A DNA stretch of 64,000 nucleotides from Watersipora subatra (Eukaryota; Bryozoa; Gymnolaemata; Cheilostomatida; Watersiporidae): NCBI RefSeq assembly GCF_963576615.1, contig NC_088710.1, forward strand, positions 20,951,114 through 21,015,113. Direction: 5' to 3'. The number at the start of each line of letters is the position of its first letter. Position 1 is the stretch's first letter. The notes beneath the pieces are model-generated. The model had not been told where the DNA came from. It did not search any database and saw only the letters and a program-made list of their open reading frames with translations. The translations under genes were made by a program, and so were the position numbers. Shown piece by piece: positions 14,201 to 25,533 of the stretch.

Positions 14201-17200
14201 TTATTTTTTATCGAATAAATAACCTTTGTTCAGAATAAAAAAATTCAATGTTTTTATCCATTTCCCATTAAACTAGTAGGTGTTGGCCTTACCCAAAAAC
14301 ATCTTAATTTGAAATTGTATATTCAATTATGAATTTATGGGTGAATGTAACAAACTAAACAATGTATTCATCACTATGCTTATCCATTTGTATAAATGTC
14401 AACTGTCGCACTTATTTCAGAAGCATTTTAATCCATTCAGTTCAACATATGATGTCACCGGATGTGCTACAGCTTGGGATTTTATAATTTTTGTAAATCT
14501 AAAGATTTTGCGTTACTTTTAATAACCCCAACGTAAAATGAATAATGACTTATATGATTTACAATTGCTATAGTCGTCACACATTGTTAGATAAATAGAA
14601 TAATTGCATTACAGTGCATTACTACATTGCAGTAGGTTACAGTACATTGCATTACACCGTATTACATAGCAGCACATCGTATTACATAGCAGCACATTGC
14701 ATTACATTGCATTACATCATATTACATCGCATTACATAGCAACCCATTACATTACAGTACATTACAGGCTACAGCACATTAAAGTTATTGCTTAGTGAGT
14801 ATCGAACTCAAATGGAGGCAAAAATGTGACTCTTGCAGTGCATACTAAGTGATAAATAAATCACAGTCACATGTATCTGTTCATCTCATGCTTTCAGTTG
14901 AGCTAATTTTGCAGCTAACTATGAGAGAGGCAGCTAACATACCAAGAACTGGTACAATATCACAAAACTTGTCTGAAAGCAGAGCATCAGTCCTTGCAAT
15001 ACGACTCTATGGTCAATTAATTTTGTTGATATGCCTGTAATTACAAATTTATCAAGGGTCTTGTTGGTTAACTACAACATACTGTAAAATTTAGACCTAT
15101 ATACATCAAGTGACACGGAACTCAACTGACAATGAAAACTAGGATTTGTCAGCACATGTCACACTTTTAAAGAATTTCTAAACATGATATAACCATGATT
15201 CATCATCAAACATCGAAGCCATATTTAACTAAACAAAATTGACTGCACAATGAACCACTGCACCATTGTTACAATAGAGTACTTTGAACTTCAGTGCATG
15301 TAATCAGGCAAGAGGAGATAATAAGCGATGGCATGAATCACGGTGTTTAACTCACATTGACTACTTGCCAACATGTAGTATTTATGACCAGTTTAAGGAA
15401 ATGCTAAACGTTGATGAACAAGTCATAGATAATGAGTCAGACCAACTAGGCTTCTCATATTTGCTCGCAGGCACCTGTAGTGATTGAATCAGCTTGTCAT
15501 AGTAAACCAACTGATATCGCATTGTGAAGTGTTTCTCAGCTAATAGGCATTTCATGTACATATTATTAGTGTTATCATATGATGCACTAGAGGTGAATAT
15601 TGTGGTAGGAGCCAGCTGGCTCGTAGCAGGACCAGCTCGGATAGGCGACCTAGTCAGAAGACGAGCCGACTTCCCACGTACGGATCGGTACAAGGCTGAC
15701 TCTGCACCTTGTGAAGCCTAACCATCCCGAAGAATATATATATATAAAATATATATATATATTCTTTGAATATATATATATTTTATATATATATATTTCT
15801 TTGAATATATATATATATATATTCAAAGAATATATATATATTTTATATACAATGTATATATATTCTTCGGGATGGTTAGGCTTCACAGGGTGCAGAGTCA
15901 ACCTTGTACCGATCCGTACGTGGGGAGTCGGCTCGTTATCTGACTAGGTCGCCTATCCGAGCTGGCCCTGCTACGAGCCAGCTGGCTTCGACCACAATAT
16001 TTTATATATATCTTATATACGAGAGCGATCAGAGAAAAAAGACTTTGAAGTACCTGGTGACTTCTGTGTACATGTTTGTATTATGATAACTATTTATCTG
16101 CAAATTTATACTCATAAACTTCAACTACGGGTTATTCTGGAGATTGCTGTGGTGAAGTAAAGAGTCAGCTGACTTCCTTTACAATACTTTGCCTTATTTA
16201 TATTCAATTTTTTATTGTGTGAAAAATATTTAAATATCAAAAATGTTTAAAATTTTAATGATTCAAAACATGTTTTAAATGTTTATTCTAGTACTTGAAT
16301 AAATTTTAAGTGCTATTGACATTACTTAAATGTAAAAGAATATTCTGAGAATCAACAATCATTATTAATGAGGGTTTGAAAAATAACTGTATAGGTGAAC
16401 TTGAAAAATAAAACAAATTGAGCCTTAGCAAATGACTCATACCACTAAGTGAACCTCATAACAGGTTTCATAGCTGGCTTTTTAAAAAGATCTGACTACG
16501 AATCTTGTTTCTCAAAATTGACCAGTCAGCCAACCTTAACAACATGAGCATGAGTAACAAAGATCTAAGCAGCAAAAAATGCTCATTATTGCTTGAATCA
16601 TCCACAGAAACAAAAGCTAATGATTAAAAAAAATTTAAACAGACAATCTTTTAGTAGCACCGACTGCATCTATGATAATAAATAGTCAGCAACTGTATTG
16701 GCTAGACTGAGACAAATGACCAATAGTAGCCTGTGTTTGAAACGAATGGCCAATGACAGAGGTGTGTTGAAAACAAATGACCAATAACAGATTGTTTAAA
16801 GGTTGACTTGCAACAAAATTCACATTACAGTTATTTGATATGAAAAGATTCACCATGTCTTACTCTGCTGTGTTGTAGGTGCCAAATATGTGGAAATGTG
16901 ATTACAAGCTCTTAAAAGCTCAAAAACGAACAGTTAATCGCAGCCACACGAGACCGCCGTAGTTTGGATTCTCTTTCCAAAATGGCTCAAATGTGACGTA
17001 GCTGTGGTAGATGGTTTTTGTTTACACTTTGACCTTATTCGTCGAAATATTTTCACAAATATACTTCACGCATTCAATAAAACCATGTCTATTGTTCTTA
17101 CGCGTCTATTTTATCGTCATTGTAATGCTGTCACTTTTAGCACTGATATCTTATAACTTACCGTAAAAATTCGTTTAATTTTTTAGCCTTAGCTTGAAGG

Positions 17201-20200
17201 AGTACATATCATTGTCTGATAATCATGACAAGCCTGTTGGTCACCTGTGATAATCGAAAAGTGCTGCAAAAATTATTTGCGAAGTATTGGGTCACATGAT
17301 CGGATTACGACTTGCCGATTAGACCAAACTGAAGCAAAACTGTAAAGTAGCGAGCATCTATATTTGATACGGGGTCTTCGGTAAAACCCGAAGTGTTTGT
17401 CATAAACTAGTGCTATGATAAGTTTTATATTGAGCTTTTTATTGGCCTTTCAATTCACGTGAGAACATCACGTGACAACACAATAAATAAATTTCATGAC
17501 TAAGTCAGAGAAATAAAGAGATTCCAATCTACGGCGGCTTTTTGTTTTTGAGCTTTTCAGAGCTTGTAATCACATTTCCACATATTTGACACCTACAACA
17601 CAACAGAGTAAGACATGGTGAATCTTTTGATACCAAATAACTGTAATGTGAATTTTGTTGCAAGTCAACCTTTAAAACAAATGACTAATGGCAAACTGTG
17701 TTTGATTTTTTATTTAATCTATTACTGTAATAACAAGCGACTATTTTCAGTCGCTGGTATTTAGTCTGTACAACTAATTTCAACAGGAAATAGATAGCTA
17801 TTTCCTGTTAATGTAATGTTGGATTCTAGTGGTCAACAAACATTACTCAACAGTCTCAACATGATAAGCCATACATTATGACTTATCATGTTGAGACTTA
17901 AAAAGGTTCGAGTATGAAATATAACCCTACATATCAGCAATATAAAGCTGGCTGAGACTGATTAAGATTGAGCTATAAGATGGCGTCCAATGGCTGTCAC
18001 TCTAAGATCAATAAGACTGTTTAAAAGAACCGAAAAAACCATAAACTTCCATGCTTGAAGGTTGAGTCAAATGTGAGTTAATTGATTGCTCTATCTGTGG
18101 AGTTATCTTCTCTAAAAGTAATCGGTGAGGAAAATCACACATTATTTATTTTATATACACAAGTAGCCTTTTGATTTGCTAGACCATTCTATCCAACACT
18201 GCAGATATAACTATTTTAAAGCGTCTGTAATAAAAGGAAATGACATCATGTAAAGCTTCAAAGGTGGTTATATAGGCCAATATTTTACAGCGATGGTTCA
18301 GCTCACATTTCTGACAGAAAGTTACTGAAATACGATAGTCTGTCACTAATCGTTACTTATCATGACGATAAGTTGACCATCACGGAAATTTTATTAAACG
18401 ACTGCAAGTACACAATAACCAATAAAATTGTTTTCAACCCAGAGCTTCATGAGTCAACCCACAACTAGTGCTGGCTTTAATTGAAAGATAATGAGCCTGT
18501 ATGAAATGTCGACTAGCAAATATGAATAGCCTGTGTACCCGCTAACACAGATTCCCTTAAACATAGGCCTGCATTGTCACTTCTTTCAACAGAATAAACC
18601 AAATGCTATCTCTTCAATACAAGTACAAGTTAAGACCTCGTAAAATACTCACAGTTGTACAGTAAAATACTCACAGTTGTAAAGTAAAATACTCACAGTT
18701 GTAGGGTAAAATACTCACAGTTGTACGGTAAAATACTCACAGTTGTACGGTAAAATACTCACAGTTGTACGGTAAAATACTCACGGTTGTACGTTAAAAT
18801 ACTCACAGTTGTACAGTGAAATACTCACAGTTGTACAGTGAAATACTCACAGTTGTACAGTAAAATACTCACAGTTGTAAAGTGAAATACTCACAGTTGT
18901 ACAGTAAAATACTCACAGTTGCACAGTAAAATACTCACAGTTGTACAGTGAAATACTCACAGTTGTACAGTAAAATACTCAGCTGTACAGTAAAATACTC
19001 ACAGTTGTACAGTAAAATACTCACAATTGTGCGGTAAAATACTCACAGATGTACGGTAAAATACTCACAATTGTGCGGTAAAATACTCACAGTTGTACAG
19101 TAAAATACTCACAGTTGTACAGTAAAATACTCACGGTTGTACAGTAAAATACTCACAGTTGTACGGTGAAAGGCAGCGACATTACATTGAACTTTTCCAC
19201 TTCAAAATCAACTCCGATAGTTGCCTTGTAGTCCTTATCAAACAGATCGTGACAGAATCTATAAAACCAAGTGACCTCATTATTGGTCACTTCCTATAGC
19301 TACCTGGCTCTGGACACGAGCCAGAAGTAAACAGATTATAATCCTAATAGCACATGGTGTGTACCATTTGGTCACATGTTTCAATTTTTAAAGTAATCCA
19401 AAATTTAGTGGAGATATAATGTTTAGTGGTCGCCAACCATTATAATCAAAGTATTACTAAGCAGCGCCCAGGCAGTTTAACATGCCGTGAGAGATTGTCA
19501 GGAGTGCCAAAAAAGCGCAGAGAAAATGTGTTTGCATAATTATTCTGATATTCTGGAAGATGGGTGGTTGGTGCAGGTGTTAAAGTATCAGTCTACCAAA
19601 CTGAATGTCACGAATTCAAAGTTTATTCCAATCTCTAACCCTGGCTTCAGACATGCACGGCTCTTATTATAGTAAGTATAGTAATCTATTATATTATATA
19701 AAATTACTAAGGAAACAATAGTATTTATTTTTTAGTCTTTGATTTTATTTAGTTTCATGGCCTGTTGCTGCCTATATTCACATAAATAATTAATTATTCC
19801 AGTGAATTAAGAGCGTCTTATTTCTATTTTTCTAAATATTAGCCACATGATAGTATTTTATATACCTATTACTTTCATAATATGTATACTTTCATTTTAT
19901 ATATATATGTATTACTTTTATAATATGTATATTCCTGATCATAATATTCGCAAGAACTACGTAAAATCACTGATTTGTGATTCATTACGAGTAGCCACAG
20001 AACCATAACCATGTCTAGAGGTAAAAGCTCTGCTCCTCCACCTGTTAGGCAAAGCAGCGCCATGACAATAAAATTATCAATGAGCTAGTTACATGCTGAC
20101 TTATCAGAGGTGCTCAGGACAAATAGTGAGTAGACTGGAAACTTACCAATTAGGAGCCTTGACTAAACATACAAAAGAGCATGGTACAAAACATTGAACG

Positions 20201-23200
20201 AGACTCTATATTTTATAGTTGTTGTCAAACAAATGTTTGCTGTTGGGTGCCAAGATGATATTTGTTACGGCGTTGTCATGGAAATGTTTATGGTTATTCT
20301 ACAAACCTAAAATTTATCGTTTGGTTGTCAAGGTAAAGCTTGTTGTTAGTTTGCCAAGGTAACGTTTGTTGTTAAGTTGTGAAGGTAAAGTTTGTTGCGA
20401 GGTTGTCAAGGTAATGTTTGTTTTTAGGTTATCGAGGCATTGCTTGTTGCGAGGTTGTCAAGGTAATGTTTGTTCCTACATTGTGAAAGTAGTGTTAGTC
20501 GCTGTTGTGAAGGTAATGTGCGTCAATACATAGGGTTTGTTTATCGGTTGCTAAGGAAGACTATCCTGCCAAAATAAAATGATGCAGTCAAGTATTGCAG
20601 AGATAGAAAAGAGGCATAAATATAAAATAATACTTGATAAAGCATTTAAAACTTCAACATTGTAAGATGGCTGAAAATTTAACACTTTATGAATCACTGA
20701 CCTGTTCACAAAAGACGTTTTACCTATTGCTACATCCCCGACCACCACAGCTTTGCATAATTTGACTCTAAAATCAAACAATAATAGATGACTCAGTGCT
20801 TAGCCAGTAATCACAACAATGGTAAATGCAATAACCTGAGTTCTCTATTGAAAGCACACACTTTAAAACACAAATCGAACACATGCTAAGAGGAACTAGC
20901 AACGACTGTACTAACCCAATATTAGTTCTGTCTCTTTGACATGCAGACCTGACGATGGGGTCATAATCCATTGCTTTGTAGGGAGTTGTCTGTACATTGT
21001 ATGGCTGTAAGAACAGTGAGAGTGTAAAACAAGCCTTCAATGATGAAAATAGCTGCAGATGTTATACCTCGACACACACAGCCACATATCCACTTAAGAT
21101 CACCTCAACAGGTAAATGGACAACGTAGAATTTGAGAAAATCTATGTTTATTATATACATGCAGTAATTTCAAACATTTCAGAGCTTCTCAAATCACTCG
21201 AGTTTTGCAATTGAAAGTACATGTAAATAGGTTGGTGAAAATGTAATGTACATGTAATTCGTGAAGTTATGCCATGTATTGGCATCTCTATCTCCAAACC
21301 TACGTGTCACCGAACCTACATTTATATTCTTCTGTATCTAACGTACAGCAACAATAAAAATATTGTTTATAAATTAATTTAATAGATAATTAATAGACTT
21401 TATTAATTTAGATTCTTGGATATAATTTAATTATTCCAATTTGGTTTAACATAAATTTATGTTTAACATTTTTTAACTAATTCACAGTCGTACATAGACT
21501 ACACCCTACCTATTAGTGATTTACCATAGGCGACTACAGTCAAAATTTAATACAGATATACACCTCAACACCTCATACACCTCAACCAAATCTCCACTTA
21601 GGATCGTCTCACCATGCAAGCATACAACATGACGTATACATTGAGCAAATATATTACATTTTAAAAACTTCTCAAAAGACGTGAAAAAGAGAGTAAAGAG
21701 GCTGACGAGAAGTAAAATAGACCATAAACCAATATAAAACTAATAAAATACAACAGCTGAGTTACTTTCCAGTTTACTTAGTCTAAATTAGAGTAAGTTA
21801 CGCAACATATATCCATCCTCTAGTTCTGAACCTAGGCTATGCCAAGTTTACGCTTCTGTTTATGTGGGAGAGATCATAAGGTGGGCCCATCAAATGCAGA
21901 TCCGTAATGATTGTCCGCACAATTAGTGTGAAATGTTGGGAGGTGATTTAATTTAATAAAATAATGCTGGTGAAGACTTATAATCAAATTTAAATTTAAT
22001 TTAGAATAGATAATTGATTCGTTGGAAAAATATAAAGTATATTGCCTAATTAAGAAATATTGCATAATTGTGTTTTCCATTGACGTCTAATGGAGGCATG
22101 ATTTAATATTGACCTCTAATACTAAATAGACGCACGCAAATTGTAATCTCGGACATGAGCAAAATCTTACTTGACATTTACGTAAAATTTTAGATTTTTT
22201 GACAATTGCATGCTAGTGCCCAAGGGGATTTGACAATCATAAGTGCTCTGAATCGTTGAACATTGGTATGTAGGTCCTGACAACCTCTCAGCACCTGCTT
22301 TTCGCGTGCAAGGCTAACCGTCGCTTTAGTACTTGTGCATTTGCGTGTAAGTACTGAGGGCTTCTTTGCACCAGTATGCAAGTGCTGAAGCGTTCGTGAC
22401 ACCTATGTGCAAGGGCTAAGGCCCTTTTGACACCTATCTGCAAGTGTTGAAGCCTGCTTGACACCTATAGGCAAGTGTTGAGGTCCTTTTGACACCTGTA
22501 TGCAAGTACTGATGCTCTCTTGACACATGTATGCGAGTTCTGAGGCCCTATTGACATCTGAATGCAAGCGCTGAAGTCCTTATGACACCCGCATGTAAAT
22601 GCTGAAGCCCTTTTGACAACTGTATACAAGTGTGCCCGCCCTATTGACACATGTACATGTATACTAGTGCTTAAGAGTACTCTGTACATACACAATTGAT
22701 TTAGTCTTGACAATTATGCACAAAATATTGTGTGACATTTGCAACAAGTACTACAAGCTCCTTGACATTCATATCTGTGCTAGAGATGAACTATGTAGAT
22801 TGATACACGGCATACTCAAAGATGTTCATATGTGAACACTTCATTTTTGTGCTCAAAAGAGTGAAACAAACTAAGGCTACATTTATTCTAATTTCAGTTA
22901 ATGTAACTATACAGCATGTAATTGCATCCATTGCCTTAAAATTAATACGACATTATTTTAATTCCTACTAATTTACAACTAAGCCTAGAGCCAACTTAGA
23001 TCTAAACTAACATTAATGTAGATGGCTCATATAATGATCTAATACATTTACAGTGCTTTCAAATGAAGGCACAGAGACTAACCTTGATTGAATGGCTTAG
23101 CATTTCACTTAATCAAATTAAAGAACCAGGGTTTCCCTCAGTTGAAGGGTCACTCATTTTAAATATTTTATCAGAATGTTTAGATATTTTTCTATCATTG

Positions 23201-23796
23201 TAGATTTGGTTTGTTGTTTTAGGTGATCTGACTGCCAGGATGTTTCAAGATTAATATCGATACTGCAGGTAAAGCGCTCAGAAGAAAAAGACTTCTCCAA
23301 AAAGTGATGTCAATAGTTGCACTTCCTGTTTGTTCGTATTGTTATGACAACGGTTATTATGTTCGAGTTGCAGTGCTACGACTTTAGTGAAAAAGGATAT
23401 CTAACCATAACTTCCTGTGACTATCCACTAATTACATTATTATAATTACTAATATGTTATTACAGACTACTCCATTACCTTAATTAGAAAATCTTGTTAA
23501 AAACATCTACTAAGAATACCATATCATTATTGGTTTGAGCATGTGGCCTTTCATTTTGAAGATTGTTCATAAACATTAGCCCAAAGACTGCAAAAAATAT
23601 CTAAAATTATAAAACCAAGGCAAAAAATTAGACTCATCGCATTTACAACGACTTTTACCGAGTCAAAAAGCAAACCATGAAAGTATGTTTGAGTGTCACA
23701 GATGGAAACGGTCTAGAAACCAAAACATAATATAAAACTTACCCGTGGAAAGCTAGTTATGACCCTGTCCTTGGCAACAATAGGCTGTCCTGACAT
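8140..23796 (-). CDS. RAB34: Rab34/Rab36-type small GTPase
   Basis: Nine exons in translation order: 23796-23743, 21004-20916, 20767-20702, 19258-19157, 13956-13892, 11321-11194, 10477-10387, 9546-9433, 8201-8140. They total 771 nt, 256 aa plus stop, and every junction keeps phase. Seen: a ~48 aa N-terminal extension with [11 protein letters not shown], typical of Rab34/36; G1 GDVAIGKT at 58-65; switch [10 protein letters not shown] (T83); G3 WDTAGQE at 105-111; G4 MKKD at 163-166; G5 TSS at 194-196. Known: Rab34 acts at Golgi and lysosome positioning, macropinocytosis and early ciliogenesis. G4 has Met where most Rabs have Asn and human Rab34/36 have Ser/Thr. The tail is K-rich and ends SLCA. 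Separating Rab34 from Rab36 needs a tree. Five of the introns carry minisatellites. Confidence 0.92.
8942..9290. repeat. 31 bp minisatellite, about 11 copies
   Basis: Tandem units of 31 bp built from CATCTCATGAGCGTATCTCA plus TATGTATGGTA, with point differences such as GCG/GTG/GGG. It lies in Rab34 intron 8. The short open frame over its left edge (8829-9014) is a translation of the repeat. Confidence 0.92.
12763..12890. repeat. 34 bp tandem repeat, about 3.5 copies
   Basis: Units contain CCAAGGTTCAGTTTA followed by CATCATGCCATGA, with a partial unit on the left. It lies in Rab34 intron 5. Confidence 0.8.
13892..13956 (-). CDS. RAB34: Rab34 exon 5, G3 / switch II
   Basis: This exon encodes [19 protein letters not shown]. 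It is entered from exon 4 in phase 2 (CT|C) through the acceptor GTATTTACAG and leaves in phase 1 at AATG|GTATGT. Decoy donors in the array beside exon 4 would cut the protein off just before this exon. Confidence 0.93.
14590..14790. repeat. ATTACATTGC-type low-complexity tandem repeat
   Basis: A degenerate run of about 10 bp units (ACATTGCATT, ACATAGCAGC, ACATCGTATT) in Rab34 intron 4. No coding sense is visible. Confidence 0.75.
15107..15240. repeat. Dispersed repeat A, copy 1 (empty MITE site)
   Basis: Closely matches 25409-25533; shared blocks include GACAATGAAAACT and GATATAACCATGAT-type segments. In this copy the sequence runs on through GCCATATTTAACTAAAC. In the other copy the TTAA is occupied by the 872 bp MITE. 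This is therefore the undisturbed form of the insertion site. Confidence 0.75.
15596..16002. repeat. ~400 bp foldback palindrome with AT core
   Basis: The left arm (about 15596-15736) and right arm (about 15863-16002) are inverted copies with very few differences. Both begin AATATTGTGGT at the outer end, include AGCCAGCTGGCTCGTAGCAGG-type sequence, and end CATCCCGAAGAATATATA at the centre. The ~126 bp centre is itself an AT palindrome of ATATAT runs spaced by TTCTTTGAA. It has no coding capacity; open frames over it are translated repeat. It fits a foldback/MITE-like element, but no clear target duplication was seen. It lies in Rab34 intron 4. Confidence 0.85.
16705..16799. repeat. ~31 bp tandem repeat interrupted by MITE
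   Basis: Three degenerate units with the shared core ACAAATGACCAATAACAG. A fourth unit (ACAAATGACTAATGGCAAAC) resumes at 17676 on the far side of the MITE, so the element landed inside an existing array. Confidence 0.7.
16800..17671. mobile_element. 872 bp TTAA-flanked MITE, copy 1
   Basis: The terminal inverted repeats are about 140 bp, starting AGGTTGACTTGCAACAAAAT and reaching AAGCTC...GCTCAAAAAC inward. Both ends are flanked by TTAA (16796-16799 and 17672-17675). TTAA duplication is the rule for piggyBac-type transposases, so this is inferred to be a non-autonomous piggyBac-like element. It contains no long open frame. The interior includes GAAGTATTGGGTCACATGA and GATACGGGGTCTTCGGTAAA blocks shared with copy 2. 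Confidence 0.88.
17852..17898. repeat. 17 bp perfect hairpin
   Basis: AGTCTCAACATGATAAG is followed after a 13 nt loop by its exact complement. It lies in Rab34 intron 4, just right of the MITE. It could be a short foldback remnant; nothing indicates a transcribed RNA. Confidence 0.7.
18640..19165 (-). repeat. RAB34: 22 bp minisatellite copying the Rab34 exon 4 donor
   Basis: About 24 units. On the coding strand the unit is CAACTGTGAGTATTTTACTGTA. The first unit is the true junction: exon 4 ends GTACAACT and the intron starts GTGAGTATTT at 19156. Nearly every later unit repeats the same exon tail and donor; one unit is 20 bp and lacks CA. Splicing from any downstream copy would read CAA CTG TGA, an immediate stop before the G3 motif. 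Confidence 0.95.
19157..19258 (-). CDS. RAB34: Rab34 exon 4, switch I
   Basis: Encodes [19 protein letters not shown] and then [14 protein letters not shown], the Rab34/36 effector region. It enters in phase 2 (AG|A giving Arg70) and leaves in phase 2 (CT|C giving Leu104). Its last 8-10 nt are part of the 22 bp minisatellite. Confidence 0.93.
20320..20535. repeat. ~26 bp degenerate tandem repeat
   Basis: Around eight units resembling GGTTGTCAAGGTAATGTTTG plus TTGCGA, in Rab34 intron 3. The copies are imperfect and old-looking. Confidence 0.75.
20702..20767 (-). CDS. RAB34: Rab34 exon 3, P-loop
   Basis: Encodes [19 protein letters not shown] and VNR. The P-loop GDVAIGKT supplies the Lys and Thr that bind the nucleotide phosphates and magnesium. 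Donor ACAG|GTCAGT, acceptor GATTTTAG. Confidence 0.92.
20916..21004 (-). CDS. RAB34: Rab34 exon 2, N-terminal extension
   Basis: Encodes [20 protein letters not shown] followed by [10 protein letters not shown]. The ACQ...RT.T.G stretch just before the P-loop domain is characteristic of the Rab34/36 branch and drove the assignment. The 148 bp intron after it is the shortest in the gene. Confidence 0.88.
22195..22660. repeat. ~33 bp degenerate tandem repeat
   Basis: About a dozen imperfect units of the form TTGACACCTGTATGCAAGTG plus CTGAAGCCC, in Rab34 intron 1. The two open frames across it on the minus strand are translated repeat. Confidence 0.8.
23743..23796 (-). CDS. RAB34: Rab34 exon 1, start codon
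   Basis: Encodes [18 protein letters not shown] and ends in phase 0 at ACGG|GTAAGT. The AKDRV segment lines up with the RRDRV of the vertebrate Rab34 N-terminus. An acceptor-like GAAACTGTAG sits just before the ATG, so a 5' UTR intron is possible. Confidence 0.75.
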
Positions 23797-24039
23797 ATCT
23801 ACAGTTTCTTACTGTACGGTTAGGACAAACCAATTGATTGGAGATAAGTTAAGCACTCGAATGCCTTAGATAGTTGCCTGTATGTACGAACCTAAAAATA
23901 ACTTGAGTGATTTACACTGACATATCAGAGCAATAACTATATGTATTTATGGTGGTCAGAACAATAGGGTGCAGCTCATATCTAAAAAAACTCAGGTGGT
24001 GAAAAAAATAGCATGCAACGTCAAATGGCTCTCTTAATC

Positions 24040-24935
24040 AATATAACAAGGCAGATTAGTTATTAAATAACAATGTAGATTAATTATTATATAACAATGT
24101 AGACTAGTTATTATATAACAATGTGGATTAAATATTATAAAACGATGTAGACTAGTTATTATATAACAATGTGGATTAAATATTATAAAACAATGAAGAA
24201 TAATTATTATATAACAATACAACAACTTAGATTAATTATTATATAACAATGTAAATTAATTATTATATAACAATGGAGATTAATTATTATATAACAATGT
24301 AGACTAATTATTATATAAAAATATAGATTAACTATTATATAACAATGTCGACTAATTATTATATAAAAATATAGATTAACTATTATATAACAATGTCGAC
24401 TAATTATTATATAAAAATATAGATTAACTATTATATAACAATGTAGACTAATTATTATATAAAAATATAGATTAACTATTATATAACAATGTAGACTAAT
24501 TATTATATAAAAATATAGATTAACTATTATATAACAATGTAGACTAATTATTATATAAAAATATAGATTAACTATTATATAACAATGTAGACTAATTATC
24601 ATATAAAAATATAGATTAACTATTATATAACAATGTAGACTAATTATTATATAAAAATATAGATTAACTATTATATAACAATGTAGACTAATTATTATAT
24701 AAAAATATAGATTAACTATTATATAACAATGTAGACTAATTATCATATAAAAATATAGATTAACTATTATATAACAATGTAGACTAATTATTATATAAAA
24801 ATATAGATTAACTATTATATAACAATGTCGACTAATTATTATATAAAAATATAGATTAAATATTATATAACAATGTAGACTAATTATTATATAAAAATAT
24901 AGATTAAATATTATATAGCAATGTAGATTAAAGAT
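24040..24935. repeat. 48 bp (2 x 24) AT-rich satellite array
   Basis: About 890 bp of 24 bp half-units, mostly alternating two types (TATATAACAATGTAGACTAA and TATATAAAAATATAGATTAA with ATTAT/CTAT spacers), so the higher-order period is 48 bp. It lies 250 bp upstream of the Rab34 start codon. Since 48 is a multiple of 3 and the unit has no stop on the minus strand, it produces a spurious 179-codon open frame. Confidence 0.95.
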
Positions 24936-25408
24936 GCACTCAACATTTGTATTGTTAATTCTTCCTATCTTTTGTCAAAAGAGTTAAAATGTATACATAA
25001 GCTTAATAGATTCAAGTTTTCCTTGTATAAATTTTTGTTTTTGTGTTTATGACACCAGATGACAATACTTTTTTATTTATTGATTTTTTTGGTGGCACCA
25101 TATGTAAAACAGTTTTACTACAAAAATAATTATGAACTGCCCAATAAAAGTATGATATTAACATATATGGTATATATTAATGTTCGAAAAGTGTATGTTA
25201 AAAGATGGAACAAGTGTACGATAATCCAGACTTTGTATCATCATCATTAATCATTTCGGTAATTCTATTATAAAAACTGAACCAGTTTGTACACCAAGAT
25301 CCAACTATATCTCTGTTACATATACGCTGAACATAAGTAAGAAAACTCTTTAAATGTTGCTTGTATTATGTAAAAAGAGTTGCGTAAATTTAAAAATACC
25401 TAATAACA

Positions 25409-25533
25409 GCAAGTGACATGGAATGAGACTGACAATGAAAACTGGGATTTATCAGCCCATATCACATTTTTAAGGAAATCCTAAATGTAATATAACCATG
25501 ATATTTACTAGCAAACATTGGAGCCATACTTGA
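25409..25533. repeat. Dispersed repeat A, copy 2 (carries MITE)
   Basis: Homologous to 15107-15240. The match stops exactly at the TTGA/TTAA where the second MITE begins. Confidence 0.75.

Noticed and set aside
15650-16086. Overlapping open frames on both strands with YIYIYI-type runs
   Set aside because: They arise from the palindrome and its AT core, which read alike on both strands.
24207-24746. 179-codon open frame on the minus strand, the longest in the window
   Set aside because: It is the translation of the 48 bp array (IIISLHCYIIVNLYFY repeated). The array unit simply has no stop in that frame. There is no start context, domain or splice support.
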